DNA from: Voacanga thouarsii
Lineage: Eukaryota; Streptophyta; Magnoliopsida; Gentianales; Apocynaceae
Reading direction: 5' to 3'
Assembly: GCA_026120185.1 (NCBI GenBank)
Contig: JANUWF010001720.1
Location: forward strand, 167,001 to 231,000
Length of the DNA stretch: 64,000 nucleotides
A program made the position numbers and the translations under genes. Below the pieces are notes generated by a model. That model was not told the origin of the DNA. It searched no databases and saw only the letters and a list, made by a program, of their open reading frames with translations. Positions 12,732 through 25,977 of this stretch are shown here, one piece after another (positions within the stretch are counted from its first letter, which is position 1; every line of letters starts with the position of its first letter).

Positions 12732-13429
12732 TCTCCAATAGATTTGTAGCAGTAATTGATTTGGATTGGCCATTCATGCCTCGGCCTCCTTAAACTTCCA
12801 TATTTCTTTATCTCTAGTTCAGTTACTGGCTTCCAACTCGGATGTATATACTCAAAAGAAACAAATCCACAAAACAAAAAGGTAGAAATATAATAAACAA
12901 AAAGCACATGAAAGAAGAAGAGAAAATAGAAAAATAAATGTACAAATATACAATCACTCATCAAGAATTGCCAAAGCAACATCTCAACATCTATAATCCA
13001 ACATTTCCATGGGGTATTTTAATTATTCCTTTAGAAAGATCCATTGGCAGACCTATATGCCGAGCCCTGGTTGTGTTTTCTGTCAACTCGAGCACTCGAG
13101 AAGTTTGCAAGGCCATCTCAGAATGAAGCTGGGGGCATGTTATAGCTAACTGAAAATTTAAAGAAAGAAAGAAAATGCAAAAAATTTCAGTAAATAATTA
13201 TGATGCTTGACCAAGCATATTTTCAAATGCATATTTAGTGACGCCATGCAACCCCTTCCCCCCAATGAGAAAAAAAGAAGAAGGAAAAAGGCTGTATAAA
13301 AGTAACAAGTAAACATAAGTCATTTAAAAGATACTGCAATTCAGCACCGAACAAGAAAGAAAAATAAGAAAAGCTATATTCCTTAAATGAAAATTTCTAT
13401 TTTTTTAAAAAAATTACCAGCTTAAACAC

Positions 13430-13458
13430 ACACCCCCACCCCCCCACCCCCCCAAAAA
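13430..13458. repeat. C-rich/A-rich simple sequence
   Basis: A run of CACACACCCCCACCCCCC type followed by a poly-A run. A low-complexity tract with no function visible. Confidence 0.7.
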
Positions 13459-14421
13459 AAAGAAGGATTGTTTACCTTCTTGTTTCGCTTGAATCTCAAC
13501 CATGTCGCATATATGACATGATGCCCATATATGATAATAATAGCTTCAATGATATACACTTATTAATATGATATAGAGTAAGCATATATCACGTCTGAAG
13601 AATTTAAGACCTTTTCATGGTCAAATAGATTTAAAAATGCATAATACTTACAGGAATCACTTTTTTGTTTGCAAGATGGATAGAGACAAATAGACCTACC
13701 CAAATTTAAGACCTAATTACTATGACCAAGAAGGAAAAACCTAAGGGAAGAAAACATTGAAAAAAAGAAACATAAAAGGTGTGAAGGGAAAAAGAAATCA
13801 TATCAAAGCATACGTTTGTAGATTTTCTTTCACTTACTTCTAGGTATCAATCTGCAGTAGATACTCCAGCTATTTCATCATTGAAAAAATGAATATTACA
13901 GATAACAATGAGAATCACAAATTTGGGTCTAGGGTGGAATATGTTCTTGAGTGATTGGTTGGCATCAACCTCTTAACTTCTTCATTCTTTTTAACACATT
14001 AGTAAATCCTGATGCTTAGCAGCTTCATGCTTTTTCTCCACAAGATTTACAAATGTATTATTTCTAAATTTTACAACACTAGGCTCCTTGTGGCAGAGGG
14101 GAAAAAAGGGAGAGTTTTCAAGTAATAAATAGATTACAGAAAGAAAAACTGACAGTTGGGAAGGGACTAGGATATTTGCAGCTTTCATGAGTATGTCCAA
14201 CTTGTTTGGCAGATAAAAATGAAGTTTACTAACACAAAGACACTTTTTCAAATGGCTGCAGTACCATAGTGTTCCACTGGCTGAATAGCCACCAGCCAAA
14301 ACCAAAGTTCTTGACCAAACATTAACAAGTACATTTATGTTACCGGTCTTTGTCTACATGATTTATCTTCTTTCATTATGCTATATATAAGGCAAATCAT
14401 TTCCTTAGGTGACACTACTGT

Positions 14422-14425
<4 letters not shown>

Positions 14426-14462
<37 letters not shown>
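14426..14462. repeat. (AG)n microsatellite
   Basis: About 18 AG units, followed by a short GAAGA-type run to 14490. Confidence 0.95.
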
Positions 14463-14466
<4 letters not shown>

Positions 14467-15511
14467 AAGAGAAGAGAACAGAAGAGAAGAAAGCTTTACA
14501 ACCTAATATTGAAACACCAAAAGAGATAAATTTATGAATCAACAAAAATGGGTGCTGATAGTATAAAGGAACGAGGATAAAATACCAAAGATACATTAAA
14601 TCCTATATAACACTGCTAAGCACAAATAATGTAGAAGAAATTGTATGATGTTCAAGTGATGGTGAAGGCACAACATTACCCATTTAGAGCAGAAAAGTTT
14701 TCTGACTAGCACAAAAATCAACAAGACCAAACAATTGCATAAAAATAAATAAATAAAATTCGGGATGCAAGTATACCATAAAAGTAAAACCAAATCAAAC
14801 AAGACATTTAGTCTTATATTATTAACAACTTGTAAAGGCAAAACTTCACATTGGCTTTCATTTTTCCGGATATACAGATGTCAACTGCATCACTAGATTG
14901 ATGCAGGATTGCTCTTTAAAGCTTTGGAATGCCATTTGTCACTTCACCACCAAAGATCTAGACCATGTCTCAAACATCTAATAATCCAGAAAACATTTAA
15001 AGTTAAAAAGAGTCCTCAAAACTTAGTTTTTTAAAAAGTACCTTAGAAGAATTTTCTGCTGGAATAGTTTAACAAAATTTGGAGATGAGCTAAAAGTTAA
15101 GTAATAGGTGTATTTCAGGTTCTTGCATACCTTGTAGTAGTCTCTATTAGTGTCTGATTCAGCCATGTGGTGAGCCAATGTGCAAATCCACTCAAGGCCT
15201 TTAGAAATTTCAGCATTTCCCTCAACTAATGTAGATGCTACAAATGACGGGTGAAGAGCCACCAGTATACATGAAGCTGCAAAAAGAATAGATCTTCTAA
15301 CATATATGAATCCCCCATAACCGCCGGAGCTTTCTTCCCCTTGATCTCCTGAGCTTTGTTCACATTAATCTTCAGCATTATCACTGGCTTCCGCAACTCC
15401 ACTACCGATCTTGCCTTATTACCCATAGGCACAAGCACTAGTCGAACCTCTGACTCTGCTTGGTTCATCGATCTGACCCTTGGAGGCCCAAACATTAAAA
15501 AGCTAATTATA

Positions 15512-16444
15512 TTCAAATCCCACCCAACACTGCTAAAATTTATCTCAAAAACCCAACGATTTACAGCCTCAAAACTTGCAAATTAAATGATTAGCAGAAA
15601 AGGGAGTAACACATCAAATATTTAGGGCTAGGAGATTTCGAGCCAGGACATAATGAAGTGCATTGTGATTGGATGGAAAAGAGAGTTGAGAACAAAAACC
15701 CTAGAAGCATTGGCGGTGATGATGATGGTGTGACGGTAAAACAGCACAGTAGAATACTGTAGAAGTAGTAGTTGGGGACACGGGAAAAAGAGTGGGGTGA
15801 GTGGGAGTGAATGCCAAATTAGGAAATTTTTTTCTTTTATTAGGTATTTTTTTCTTTTTTTTCCCCATTTTTTTCCCTTTAGTTTCCTTTTCTTCCATCT
15901 TCCTTTTCTTTAATCCTTCCCCCCCCCCTTTGCTAAACAAACAATTGAGAGAAACAACTAGCCAGGTTATTGCTAGATTGTAATTTTTATTAAAAAATTT
16001 GAATTTAAAAATTAAATTATTAAAATATAAGTGAGGTTAAAGAAAAAAATTAATATTTTATCAGTACATGAGAGTTTTTAAACAGTAAAAATTATTTATA
16101 TTAAAATTTTCTTAATTTAATTACTGTGTAAGCATAGTTTTAGTGTAATCATGATATCCATTTTAAAGAGATTTGAGAGCTCTGGAGTTATTTAAAGGTT
16201 GAATTGGTATAAAAATAATTAAAATTTTAAAAGTAATGTTTTATGTATGATAACAATATTTATTATATTAAGAATCAAGATTTGTATGTAATATTTTGAA
16301 TGTACCAATCTCTTATAAAGATTATAAAAAATTATAAGTTTATTCTTACATTTTTAGAGCGGCATCAATATGGTAATTACATAATACATAATTATATTTA
16401 GATGAAGATTAGAAAAATTAACTAAAAAGGAGAAAAAATGTAGG

Positions 16445-16446
<2 letters not shown>
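15512..16446. other. No gene recognised
   Basis: This includes a pyrimidine-rich stretch (15820-15935) on the + strand and AT-rich DNA. It would hold the promoter of the - strand remnant at 12990-15511 if that were expressed, but I see no clear TATA box at a fixed distance. Confidence 0.3.

Positions 16447-16534
<88 letters not shown>
16447..16534. repeat. (AC)35(AT)9 compound microsatellite
   Basis: Thirty-five uninterrupted AC units (16447-16516) are followed by nine AT units (16517-16534). Such long pure tracts are normally length-polymorphic. Confidence 0.97.
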
Positions 16535-16627
16535 GCATGCAAAATTGGAGACAAAAGAAAAGCAGAGGAAGAAGAATCATAATTGATAGTAATTCTAAAC
16601 TCAAACACACAAGAATAGGACAAATAT

Positions 16628-18490
16628 AGTATAATCTCTATATAAAAGCCCATAATCTAATGCATTTACAAATATAAGAACATCAAATTAATGATCCAAC
16701 TGTTAGATTAGTTAAAATTATTTTAAAAAGTATTAAGACCAAATTAGAAGGTAATCGAATATATTTTGCCACATACTATAGTATAATTTCTATATAAAAG
16801 CCCATAACCTAATACAATTACAAAGATAAGGACATCAAATTAACGATCCAACCGTTGTATTATTTAAAATTACTATAAAAAGTATTATGACCAAATTTGA
16901 AGATAATCGGATATATTTTGTTACATAATCTAGAATAATCTCTATATAAAAGCCAAAAGCCTAATACATTTTAAAATATAACCATATCAAATTAATGATC
17001 TAACCGTTAGATTTGTTAAAATTATTAAGAAAAGTGTTATGACAAAATTTGAAGGTAATCGAATATATTTTGGCACACAATCGAGTATAATATCTAGAAA
17101 AATATCCAAAACCTAATGCATTCACAAAGATAGGAATATAAAATTAATGATCCATCCATTAGATTTGTTAAAATCACTAAGAAAAGTGTTATGACAAAAT
17201 TGAAGGTAATCGAATATATTTTGGTACACATTCGAGTATAATATCTAGAAAAATATCTAAAACCTAACGCATTTACAAAGATAGGCATATCAAATTAATG
17301 ATCCATCCGTTAAATTTGTTAAAATCACTAATAAAAGTGTCATGAGAAAATTTGAAGGCAACCAAATATATTTTAGCACATAATATAGCATAATATCTAG
17401 AAAAATATCCAAAACCTAACGCATTTACAATGATAGGCATATTAAATTAATGATCCAACCATTAGACTTGTTGATAATCACTAAGAAAAGTGTTATGACA
17501 AAATTTGAAAGTAATCAGATATATTTTGGTACACAATCTAGCATAATATCTAAAATAATATCCAAAACCTAATGCATTTACAAAGATATATGTATCAAAT
17601 TAACGAGCCAACTGTTAGATTTATTAAAATCACTAAGAAAAATGTTATAACAAAATTTGAAGGTAATAAGATATAATTCGGTACATAATCTATCATAATA
17701 TCTAAAAAAATATAAAAAAAACCTGTCGCATTTATAAAGATAAGCATATCAAATTAATGATCCAACCATTAAATTTGTTAAAATTACTACGAAAAGCGTT
17801 ATGACAAAAATTGAAAATAATTGGATATATTTTACTACACAATCTAGCATAATATCTATAAAAAAAAAAAAATCCAAAACCTAAGGTATTTACAAAGATA
17901 TACATATCAAATTAATGATCCAACATTAAAATCACTAAGAAAAGTTTTATGACAAAATTTGAAGGAAATTGGATATAATTTGGTACATAATCTAGCATAA
18001 TATCTTTTAAAAAAAATCCAAAACATAATGCATTTATAAAAATAGGCATATCAAATTAATGATCCAACTATTAAATTTGTTAAAATTATTTAAAAAAGTG
18101 TTATGACAAAATTTGAAGGTAAATGGATGTTTTTTTATACATAATCTACCATAATATCTAAAAAAAAATATCCAAAACCTAACTCATGTACAAAGGTAGG
18201 CGTATCAAATTAACGATCTAATTGTTAGATTTGTTAAAATTGCTAAGAAAAGTGTTATGACAAAATTTGAAGGTAATCGGATATATTTTGACACATTATC
18301 TAGCATAATATCTAGAAAAATATCTAAAACCTAACGCATTTACAAACATAGGCATATCAAATTAATGATCCAACCGTTAAATTTGTTAAACTTACTAAGA
18401 AAATTGTTATGACAAAATTTGAAGGTAATCGGATATATTTTAGGACATAATATAGTATAATATCTAGAAAAATATTTAAAAAACTAGATA
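16628..18490. repeat. 152-bp tandem repeat array, about 12 copies
   Basis: A unit beginning AGTATAAT.TCTA recurs with starts near 16628, 16780, 16932, 17084, 17233, 17387, 17540, 17690, 17846, 17994, 18148, 18300 and a partial copy at 18454. Each unit carries the landmarks CCTAA.GCATTTACAAA, ATCAAATTAATGATCCAAC and a GAAGGTAATCGGATATATTT-like end. The first three units share one subtype (CTCTATATAAAAGCC) and the later ones another (ATCTAGAAAAATATCC). There is no coding function; short open frames inside it follow the period. It ends about 165 bp before the terminal repeats of a CACTA element and may be internal to that element. Confidence 0.93.
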
Positions 18491-18655
18491 ATTGGTCCAA
18501 AAAATTATATAAAATTAATAAAATAGCAATATCAAAATTTGAACACACAACCACTTGAATATATACAATTACTTCAACCATGATATCTAATGAAAGCTTC
18601 CAGTTTATGTTGACATTTTTTAATATTTGATAAAATAAGAAAAAATATGCTTTTT

Positions 18656-18924
18656 CCACAGTTTAGTAAAACTGTGGGTAATAAAAATTTTTTACCCACA
18701 ATTTTAAATCTCTGTGGCAAAAAATTATTTTTATCCACACAATTTTTAAATCTGTGGTAAGAACGATATTTTATCTACAAAAATGTAGCCGTGACAAAAT
18801 AAAGTATTACAAAAAAGGTTTATATGCCACGAAATTTAAAACTGTGGTAAAAACCAAACTTTCACCACAGATTGTGCTATGTTGCAAATAAAAGCGTTAT
18901 CAAAAGTCACTTTTTTTTGTAGTG
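18656..18924. mobile_element. Right end of a CACTA (En/Spm-type) transposon
   Basis: The segment ends TTTTTTTTGTAGTG at 18924, the inverse of the CACTACAAAAAAA terminus of CACTA elements. Before it lie several copies, in both orientations, of a subterminal motif related to CCACAGTTTTAAA (about 18656, 18695, 18715, 18825, 18870), the arrangement expected for transposase binding at such ends. The opposite terminus was not found, so the left limit is only that of the visible subterminal repeats; the tandem array before it may belong to the same element. No transposase is visible. Confidence 0.8.
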
Positions 18925-19889
18925 TCATCAATTAATAAACCCATATTCCCAGATCATGAGCGGTATCTAACAACACATCATGACTACCCAAGAGTCCAGG
19001 AAGTCAAGTGGCTTAATATGAACCCTTCAATAACAAATTATAGTGCAATTAACTCATTTCACCATACAATATCTCATTCGGTTTAGAGTGCGAAATTAGT
19101 GCCAACTCCCTCCAGAATATATTAATTCTGGCCCGAATATAATAGTACTTGTACCAGGAACCTACTACTCTAGATGTGTATCAATTGGAATTGTTTCCAA
19201 TACACAGTTGCCTTGGCCAAGGACTTCTTGAGTAGTAATTCTTACAAGTGGCCGTGAGATATTCGCCCCTACTATTTAGAGTGGTGAACCCTTTATTGAC
19301 CCTCTCAACTATTTTCGTTTACCTCACAATGTACCCAATATCCATCCCATAGGCGACCCTCGATCTGGCTCCAGAGATTGGAATCAAAGCACAATGCTCA
19401 ACAAACAAAATACCTTGGAGATTTCAAGTCTAAGGATACTTGCACATTTGCTATATTGAGATTATATCACTGGCACTAAATAGTTATACATGTGATTATC
19501 TTTTAATTAGGTCATCCAATGTACTTGTTCTATTAACAAGCATCTACGTGTTAACTTTGAGTATCTCAACACTCACAGATATGAGAAACACCGCCTGATC
19601 AAATCAAGAAGTCTAACACAGGCTAGCCTTAACGCATTAATGATGTCCTATTTTATTAATACTACGACTAGAGACTATTTAAGTACTAACACTATACAAT
19701 GTAGTAGGAATCTTATATCATGATCTCTATCATGATTTCCTTAACACAGTGTTATACTAGGGACTTTATCTAACAGTTATATTACACAAAAGTAAACAAA
19801 AGAAACTGTAAGATAAATAACGCATTTTATTAAATAAAATGTATCATATATAACGTATAAGTGATTGCCTCTAAGGTATAACACTAACA
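18925..19889 (-). mobile_element. Copia LTR fragment, same family as 24262-33658
   Basis: On the - strand this begins TGTTAGTG at 19889 and follows the first roughly 950 bp of the LTR found at 24262-25976 and 31964-33658. It stops exactly at the CACTA terminus. The missing second half of the LTR was not found left of the tandem array. It is a fragment of a solo or full element that was cut by the CACTA insertion and later loss. Confidence 0.88.
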
Positions 19890-20289
19890 TGATTTTATGG
19901 TTACTGTTTGGCCAAAAAAAGAGGAGTGACCGAAGTTTTAAGGGAAAGGAGTAGCCAAAACTAAGATAGAAAAGGGAAGAGTTTTGATAGGAAAAAATTC
20001 TGGTTACTTGAAAGATAATCGTGCAGAGTTTTGATGAAGATTTTAGCTATTCTCAAGAGTTTATTTGAGCTCAAATACTTCTAATATGGAGACATAAATT
20101 CTACCGCAGAAAGCTGGAATTTTGATTCATTAAAATAGTTTTATTTTAGAGAAATTTTTTTTTAGCATAGCAAAATATTTTTGTGGAATTTCCAGCTATC
20201 TAAAAGAGTTTTATTTGAGCTAAAACTCTTTTAATGGTGTCGGCTACTATCTCTAATATATGCTAGAATCTTTTTTCTCATAAATCTAG
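19890..20289. other. No gene recognised
   Basis: AT-rich DNA between the copia LTR fragment and the gypsy integrase remnant. It might contain the decayed 3' end of the gypsy element, but no similarity to the LTR at 44475-45061 could be seen by eye. Confidence 0.3.
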
Positions 20290-23200
20290 AGAAAACCTTA
20301 AGGAAATTAAATAACATTTGCAAAGGCCCATAAAACTTCCTATAATGTCTCGTGCCATTTATAAGGCTGGCTATCAACATTCTTCTTAACTAGATTAATC
20401 AGGGTCTTGTTGGTTGCCTTACCTTAGCCATTGGTCTAGGTGTATTAAGGCATCGAATGGATCATCTTAGTGTGACATGGTTGGGCAAAAGCTAGAATTT
20501 TATCACATGTGAACATTATCCCCCGATTAACCATAAGGGTTTTAGGAATGTTAAAATGATATATGATATATTCTTTGATGAATTTAATGACTCCTTATTA
20601 GGTCACCTTGACCATAAAAATTACTTCTGCCTATTTAGTAAAATAACCTGTGGCCACCAAAATAAAGGTATGACTTTGGGTAGATCTTACCAATTACATC
20701 AAGCACCCAGCCTTTAAACGGTCAAGGCTTAACGATAGAATGCAGTTAGATTGCTAGAACCCATTGCAGTTGTCCATGTTTTTAGCACTTCTCATAACTT
20801 TTCACATATTTAACATAATTGGTTAGGATAATTTGCCAATAAAAGTTAATCCTTTGGAGGATCCATCTTAGCTTTGGAACAGCTTAGTGAGCACTGCATA
20901 ATCCTTTATGGACTTCAACAAAGGCTTGGATAGTATCTTCTCCATTGAGACATTTCGTTAGCAAGCCTTCATTATTTCTCTTTTATAGCTCATCTCCCAC
21001 AAACATGCAGTTCAAGTCTTTAAGATTGATATTTCTCAAAATCACTCAGCAGGATTGCATAAATGCTCCACAATATCTATTCTTCAATTAATAGTTGCAT
21101 ATTCATTAATGAATGTAGCATGGCTTACCTGCCCTTTCTCTCCGGCTAGTGAATCAATTTTGGCAAGATAACTTATTGCTTCATGGGAAAATTGATTGGC
21201 CTCCGAGTTCTTTATTCTAGGGACATGTGTCATAGTATTATCGGCAATATGGTGTAAAAACGATTTAGCCAAACTAAAGAACGGCTTGAGATTATCGTTG
21301 TCATATCTGTATTCCCCAATCAAATGATCTATCATAAGCTATAAATCTCCAAAAATGTGGATAGATTGAACATTCCTTACCACTAGTACCTGTAACCCCA
21401 TGATTAAAGCTCCATACTCAGCCTGATTGTTAAATTGGCTTGGAGGTAACTCAACTATGAAATTTCTCTGGGCCTTATATGCACTTTCTGTCACAACTCT
21501 TGCTCTTGCTCATTCACTGGTGCTAGAATTATCAAATGCAAGTTTCAAAGGATGAGTGCCCAAAAATTTTATGCTTCTAGATTAGGGCCAATTACCTCCA
21601 AGATAGAATGTCTAGCTAAGAAATCAGCTCGTACTTGACCTTTGACTGCCTGCATTAGTACATATTTGAATGCTAATGCCATTAACTTAACTGCCCACTT
21701 CATTAACCATCCCTACAACAATGGCTAATTCACTAAGTAATGGATAATATCAACTTTACATAAAATGTGTACCTCTCTTGGTAGGAGGTAATACTCCAAC
21801 TTTGTTCATGTAGAGAACAAAGAGGTGTCGAGCTTTTCAAGAGGTGTGAGTCTAGTTTGGAGGCCATTCAAGGTTCAACTAAGGTAATAGATAGCCCGTT
21901 CTACTTATTTTGGGTTATCTTGAGCTAGTAAATAGCTAATTGACTCTTCAGCTACTAAGATGTGTAATTCTAAGGATATCTATTTTTCGTGGCATAAGTA
22001 TTGGGGGTTTCAAAAGACATACTTTGTTTCATTTAAAGGTATCTTGTCAATCCTTTTCCTAGACAAGCTAGTTAACTTGCTTTAAACATAAGAGAGTTGT
22101 GAAAGGTCTCTTGGTTTCCCAATAGAATTAACAATAAATTTGTGAAGGAAATTGAACTTTCCTAAGAGACTATGTAACTCTTTCTTATTTATAGGTGGCC
22201 TAGCCTTCAGTACCAGATTGGCTTTATTATTGTCAATTTTAATACCTTTAAGATGTACTGAAAAGCTAAGAAAATGGCTTGCCCTTACTCTAAAGTCATA
22301 TTTGCTAGGATTCATCTTGAGGTTATTGTGTCTCATCCGGATAAATGCCTGCTCTAAGTTAGCTAGTCGCCTGTCAAAGCTAGTTAACTTGACAACTAAA
22401 TCATCTATATATACTTCCAACGTTTGACCAATGATATTAAGAAGCTCATGTTCATGGCCCTTTAGAAAGTTGCCCTGGGATTCTTCAAGCCGAACGGTAT
22501 GACTACCGATTCAAATAATCCAATGGCACCTAAATAGTGGAAAACAGTCTTGTGGATGTCTACTTCTACTATGAAGATCTGGTTATAACCAAAATAACTA
22601 TCCATGAAGCTTAAGTATTCAAAACTAACTACCACATCTACCAGCATATTCATAATAACCATAATGTATTCATCTTTTAGGGTAACCAAATTATAGTCCC
22701 TAAAATTGATGCAAACTAAGCTTGCCATTCTTGTTGATTACTAGGACTATGTTTGATACCCATTCTACATATCTAGCCACCTGTATAAACTCATACTTCA
22801 AAAGCCGTTCAATCTCCTACTTGATCTTTGGAATAATATCTTATCAAAATATTCTATTTAGTTGCTTGTAGAGCTTGAACCTTGATTTGATGGGTAACCT
22901 ATGTTTAAAAATGCTCTTATGATGACTTGACATTTCATGATAGTCCCAAGTAAAGTGGTCCCTGTACTTCTAGGTTAGTAGAACAAACAAACTTCTGTTT
23001 GGTTCGGCTAATAATAAGCTAACTCATGCACCTGGGCTTCTACAAAGTATGGAGATTTACCTCAGCTAAGGGACCTTAAGCTTAGAAACTGGGCACTTTT
23101 CTTGGGATCGAGAAAACCTCAATGTCTAGAAAATAGCCATTATTTCCTGCTAAACAGAACGGTTGATCTATCAACTGAAGACCACCCCATCATTCGGTTG

Positions 23201-24261
23201 AACAAGCTTCTTGCCGATTGAAGATTCCTATGGTCGCAATAGAATACTCCTCCATATATTCCAAATTGAAGCCTTGCCTAGATACTATTGAAGCTACATA
23301 ATCATTGTTGGAAAGGTTGATGGCTCAAATAATGGAGCATAGAATATAGCATCTGCAATTCTCATTTCAGTTTTGAACGGGTTTAGATTAAGTTAGATTG
23401 TTTCCACATGAACGCCATCCCAAAACATCAAAATTTAGTGTAAGATAGATGACACACATCAGTAAGCGTGAATCAAATCTTGACCCAAGAGAAGGGAGTA
23501 AGAGAACTCGGCATTAACTACAAAGAATGTTATTGAATTCGTCTTTATCTCAACGGCCAATTCTACTAAGAGTACCCTAATGCGGCCAATTTAAATATTA
23601 GTAGAATTAAATAATCAACTATCTTACCCAGCTTCTTAAAGGTATCAACTGGCATTATGTTTAAAATAGCTCCTCTATAGATGAAGACTGGCTAACTAGT
23701 CGTCCATTAATATAAGCTTTAATATACAACGGCCATAAATGGTTGGTCATCTCTTAGCTCAGCTTAGAAACTACATTGCTGATGAAGTTTTCAGCTAGTC
23801 TGCTTTATCATCCTCCAATTCCAACAACTCAACTTCTGCCTTTGCTAATATGATCACTTTTTCAAGAAACATCTGTTTACTCCTTCTTTCACCATACTCT
23901 GCAAGTAGTACACTGACTGAGCCCTCTAAGTTAAGTACATTTTGGTACATGTTATACTTCAAGAAGGCTCTCTTTCACTGTTCCCTTCTTTTTTAAGTGT
24001 AGGAAAGAGGTATAGATAAGCTAGACTGGGGAAAAATAGCTATTTGGCCATTTTATTTAGGGATCAAATGCTGATCAAGCTACTCAGCCGACCGAGATTA
24101 TGTGACCATTAACAATATACATCTTCCTTTGACACAAAAGTGATATTCCTATTGTGTCGGCCATTATTAAGCAGAATTTCTTGCCATCTCCTATTTGTAA
24201 GAATGATTTTTTGCCTAACCTTTGAAAAATCCAAAACTTGTGGGTGCAGTTAAATGGTTGG
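20290..24261 (-). mobile_element. Tat/Athila-type gypsy element, 3' portion
   Basis: Decayed pol of a Ty3/gypsy element of the Tat/Athila group on the - strand: protease, RT, RNase H and integrase in that order from right to left. It is the continuation of the gag portion at 33664-35792; the copia element at 24262-33658 separates them and created the duplication GTTGG. The 3' LTR was not identified. The stretch 19890-20290 next to it shows no LTR features, so the left limit is uncertain. Confidence 0.8.
20300..23620 (-). pseudogene. gypsy pol remnant (PR-RT-RH-IN), Tat/Athila type
   Basis: Read on the - strand: a protease-linked segment (about 23620-23400) with LLLGQDLIHAY; RT in two open pieces (22728-22462, with NFRDYNL, YLSFMDSYFGYNQIF and FGLKN; and 22420-22082, with the catalytic YIDD in VYIDDLVVK); an RNase H region (21750-21084) with QVRADFLARHSI, DNSSTSE and HIFGDL; and integrase scraps (20700-20330) with NLVKKNVDSQPYKW. 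The DNSSTSE segment after the DFLA motif resembles the extra archaeal-type RNase H of the Tat group. Stops and frameshifts are frequent, more so toward integrase. Clear homology, but not functional. Confidence 0.82.
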
Positions 24262-25976
24262 TGTTAGTGTTTTACTTTAGAGGCAATCGCTTGTAAATTA
24301 TATATGATACTTTTGTTTTCTAATAAAAGGCCTTATTTATTTTTCAATTTATTTTATGTAAAATAACTGTTAAATAAAGTCCCTAGTATAACACTGTATT
24401 AAGAAAATCATGATAGAGATCAAGATGTGAGATTCCTACTACACTGTATAGTGTTGGCACTTAAATAATCCCTAGTTATAATATTCATGAGACAAGGACA
24501 TCATTAATTTGTTAAAACTAGTACGTGTTAGACTTCCTGATCTGATCAGGCGGTGATTTTCATATCCGTAAGTATTGAGATACTCAAAGTTAACACGTGG
24601 ATGCTTATTAATAGAACAAGTACATTGGATGACCTGACTATGAGATAATCACATGGATAACTATGTAGTGCCTGTGGTAGAATCTCACTATAAAAAATGT
24701 GCAAATATCCTTAGAATTGAGATTTTCAAGGTACTTTGTTTGTTGAGCGTTGTACTTTGATTCCCATCTCTGGAGCCAGATCAAGGGTCGCCTATGAGAT
24801 AGATATTGGGTATAATGTGAGGTAAACGAAAGTAGTTGAGAGGGTCAATAAAGGATTCACCACTTCTAATAGTAGGGGCGAATATCTCACGGCCGCTTGT
24901 AGGAATTACTACTCATGAAATCCTTGGCCAAGGTTATTATGTATTGAAAATAGTTCCAATTAATACACATGTTGAGTAGTAGATTCCTGGTACAAGTACT
25001 AATATATTCGGGCGAGAATTAATATATATTTTGGAGGGAGTTGGCACTAATTTCGTACTCCAAACCGAATGAGAAATTGTATGGTGAAAGGAGTTTATTG
25101 CACTATAGTTTGTTATTGAAGGGTTTATGTCAAGCCACTTGACTTTCTGGATTCTTGGGTGGTCATGATGTGTTGCTAGATACCGCTCCTGATCTGTTGA
25201 ATATGAGTTTATTAATTGATGAATTAATAAACCAATTTTGTTTGGAATTAATAGATTAATTCTAAATTCTTTTAAGGATTATTAATGTAAAAAATGTTTG
25301 TATTAATTCATATTCACTACCAATAGACTGGGGAACTTGATAGGTCACATACAATAGAGAATCATGTACTCGAGATGTTATATGATAACATTATGGGGTT
25401 AATCATAAGAAGTAGAAGTTATTTGGGCCAAATGATAATTAGTTATAATTTCTGAGTCAAATTATAATTATAAGAACTAAAAGATTCCAATTACAATTTG
25501 GTGAATTCTAATTTAATTAAAATTCAAATTGGAAGCTTCTTACATGAGGTTCAGCGCTTTTCTTTCCTTGAGACGGTTGTGATCGGTTCAATCTTCTACG
25601 AGGCATAGAAGGAGTTTATTTTGGTAAGCTCCCGGAAAAAATAAAACCCGCACGGAAAGATCTTCTTCCTTTCTTCTCTGGTTTTGTCCTAGCCGCCACT
25701 CTTCTCTGCTAGCACAGAGATTTGGCTTCTTGAATTTCCTCTGTGTGGACATTGTTGGAGGGAGTTCAACGCTTGGACTCCAGTGACGACGACGAGAATC
25801 TCTAGTATTATTGGATCGCGCCTCAACAGGAGGAAGAAAATTTTAAACGACAAAGACATCACGAGGTATATCTTCTTGCTTTTGATCCGTTTATTCCACA
25901 TGCATGCAGTCCTCTTGCTCAGAATCCTTAGTTTCTGCTGCATAATGCATATGTGATGCACGTATGGATTCCAATA
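24262..25976 (+). repeat. 5' LTR of the 24-34 kb copia element
   Basis: Starts TGTTAGTG and ends CCAATA (expected CA changed to TA) one base before the primer-binding site. It is closely similar to 31964-33658 with scattered substitutions and small gaps, so the insertion is not recent. Confidence 0.94.
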
Positions 25977-25977
25977 G

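Larger units (their letters stand above)
12990..15511 (-). pseudogene. Unidentified multi-exon gene remnant
   Basis: Three exon-like segments lie on the - strand. The first (15511 downward) starts MFGPPRVRSMNQAESE and runs into a basic stretch with GNKARSVVELRKP. The second (about 15130-15280) reads VALHPSFVASTLVEGNAE and GLEWICTLAHHMAE, with an AG acceptor before it and a GTATGC donor after YYK. The third (about 12995-13137) is open for roughly 48 codons and includes SEMALQTSRVLELTEN and GLPMDLSKGIIKIPHGN. Codon use and splice-like edges suggest coding origin, but I do not recognise the family. Frames between the segments do not join cleanly and no full open reading frame exists, so I call it a remnant. 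A live but poorly visible gene with further small exons is possible. It is on the same strand as the sugar-transporter fragment just downstream. Confidence 0.4.

Noticed and set aside
16354..16653. Open frames on the - strand with long Cys-Val repeats
   Set aside because: They are translations of the (AC)n/(AT)n microsatellite.
16628..18490. Tandem array as a CRISPR-like or regulatory array
   Set aside because: Plant nuclear DNA, repeats directly adjoining without spacers, unit length 152 bp; it is an ordinary tandem repeat.
17094..18659. Hydrophobic open frames in the tandem array
   Set aside because: They follow the 152-bp repeat and have no known similarity.
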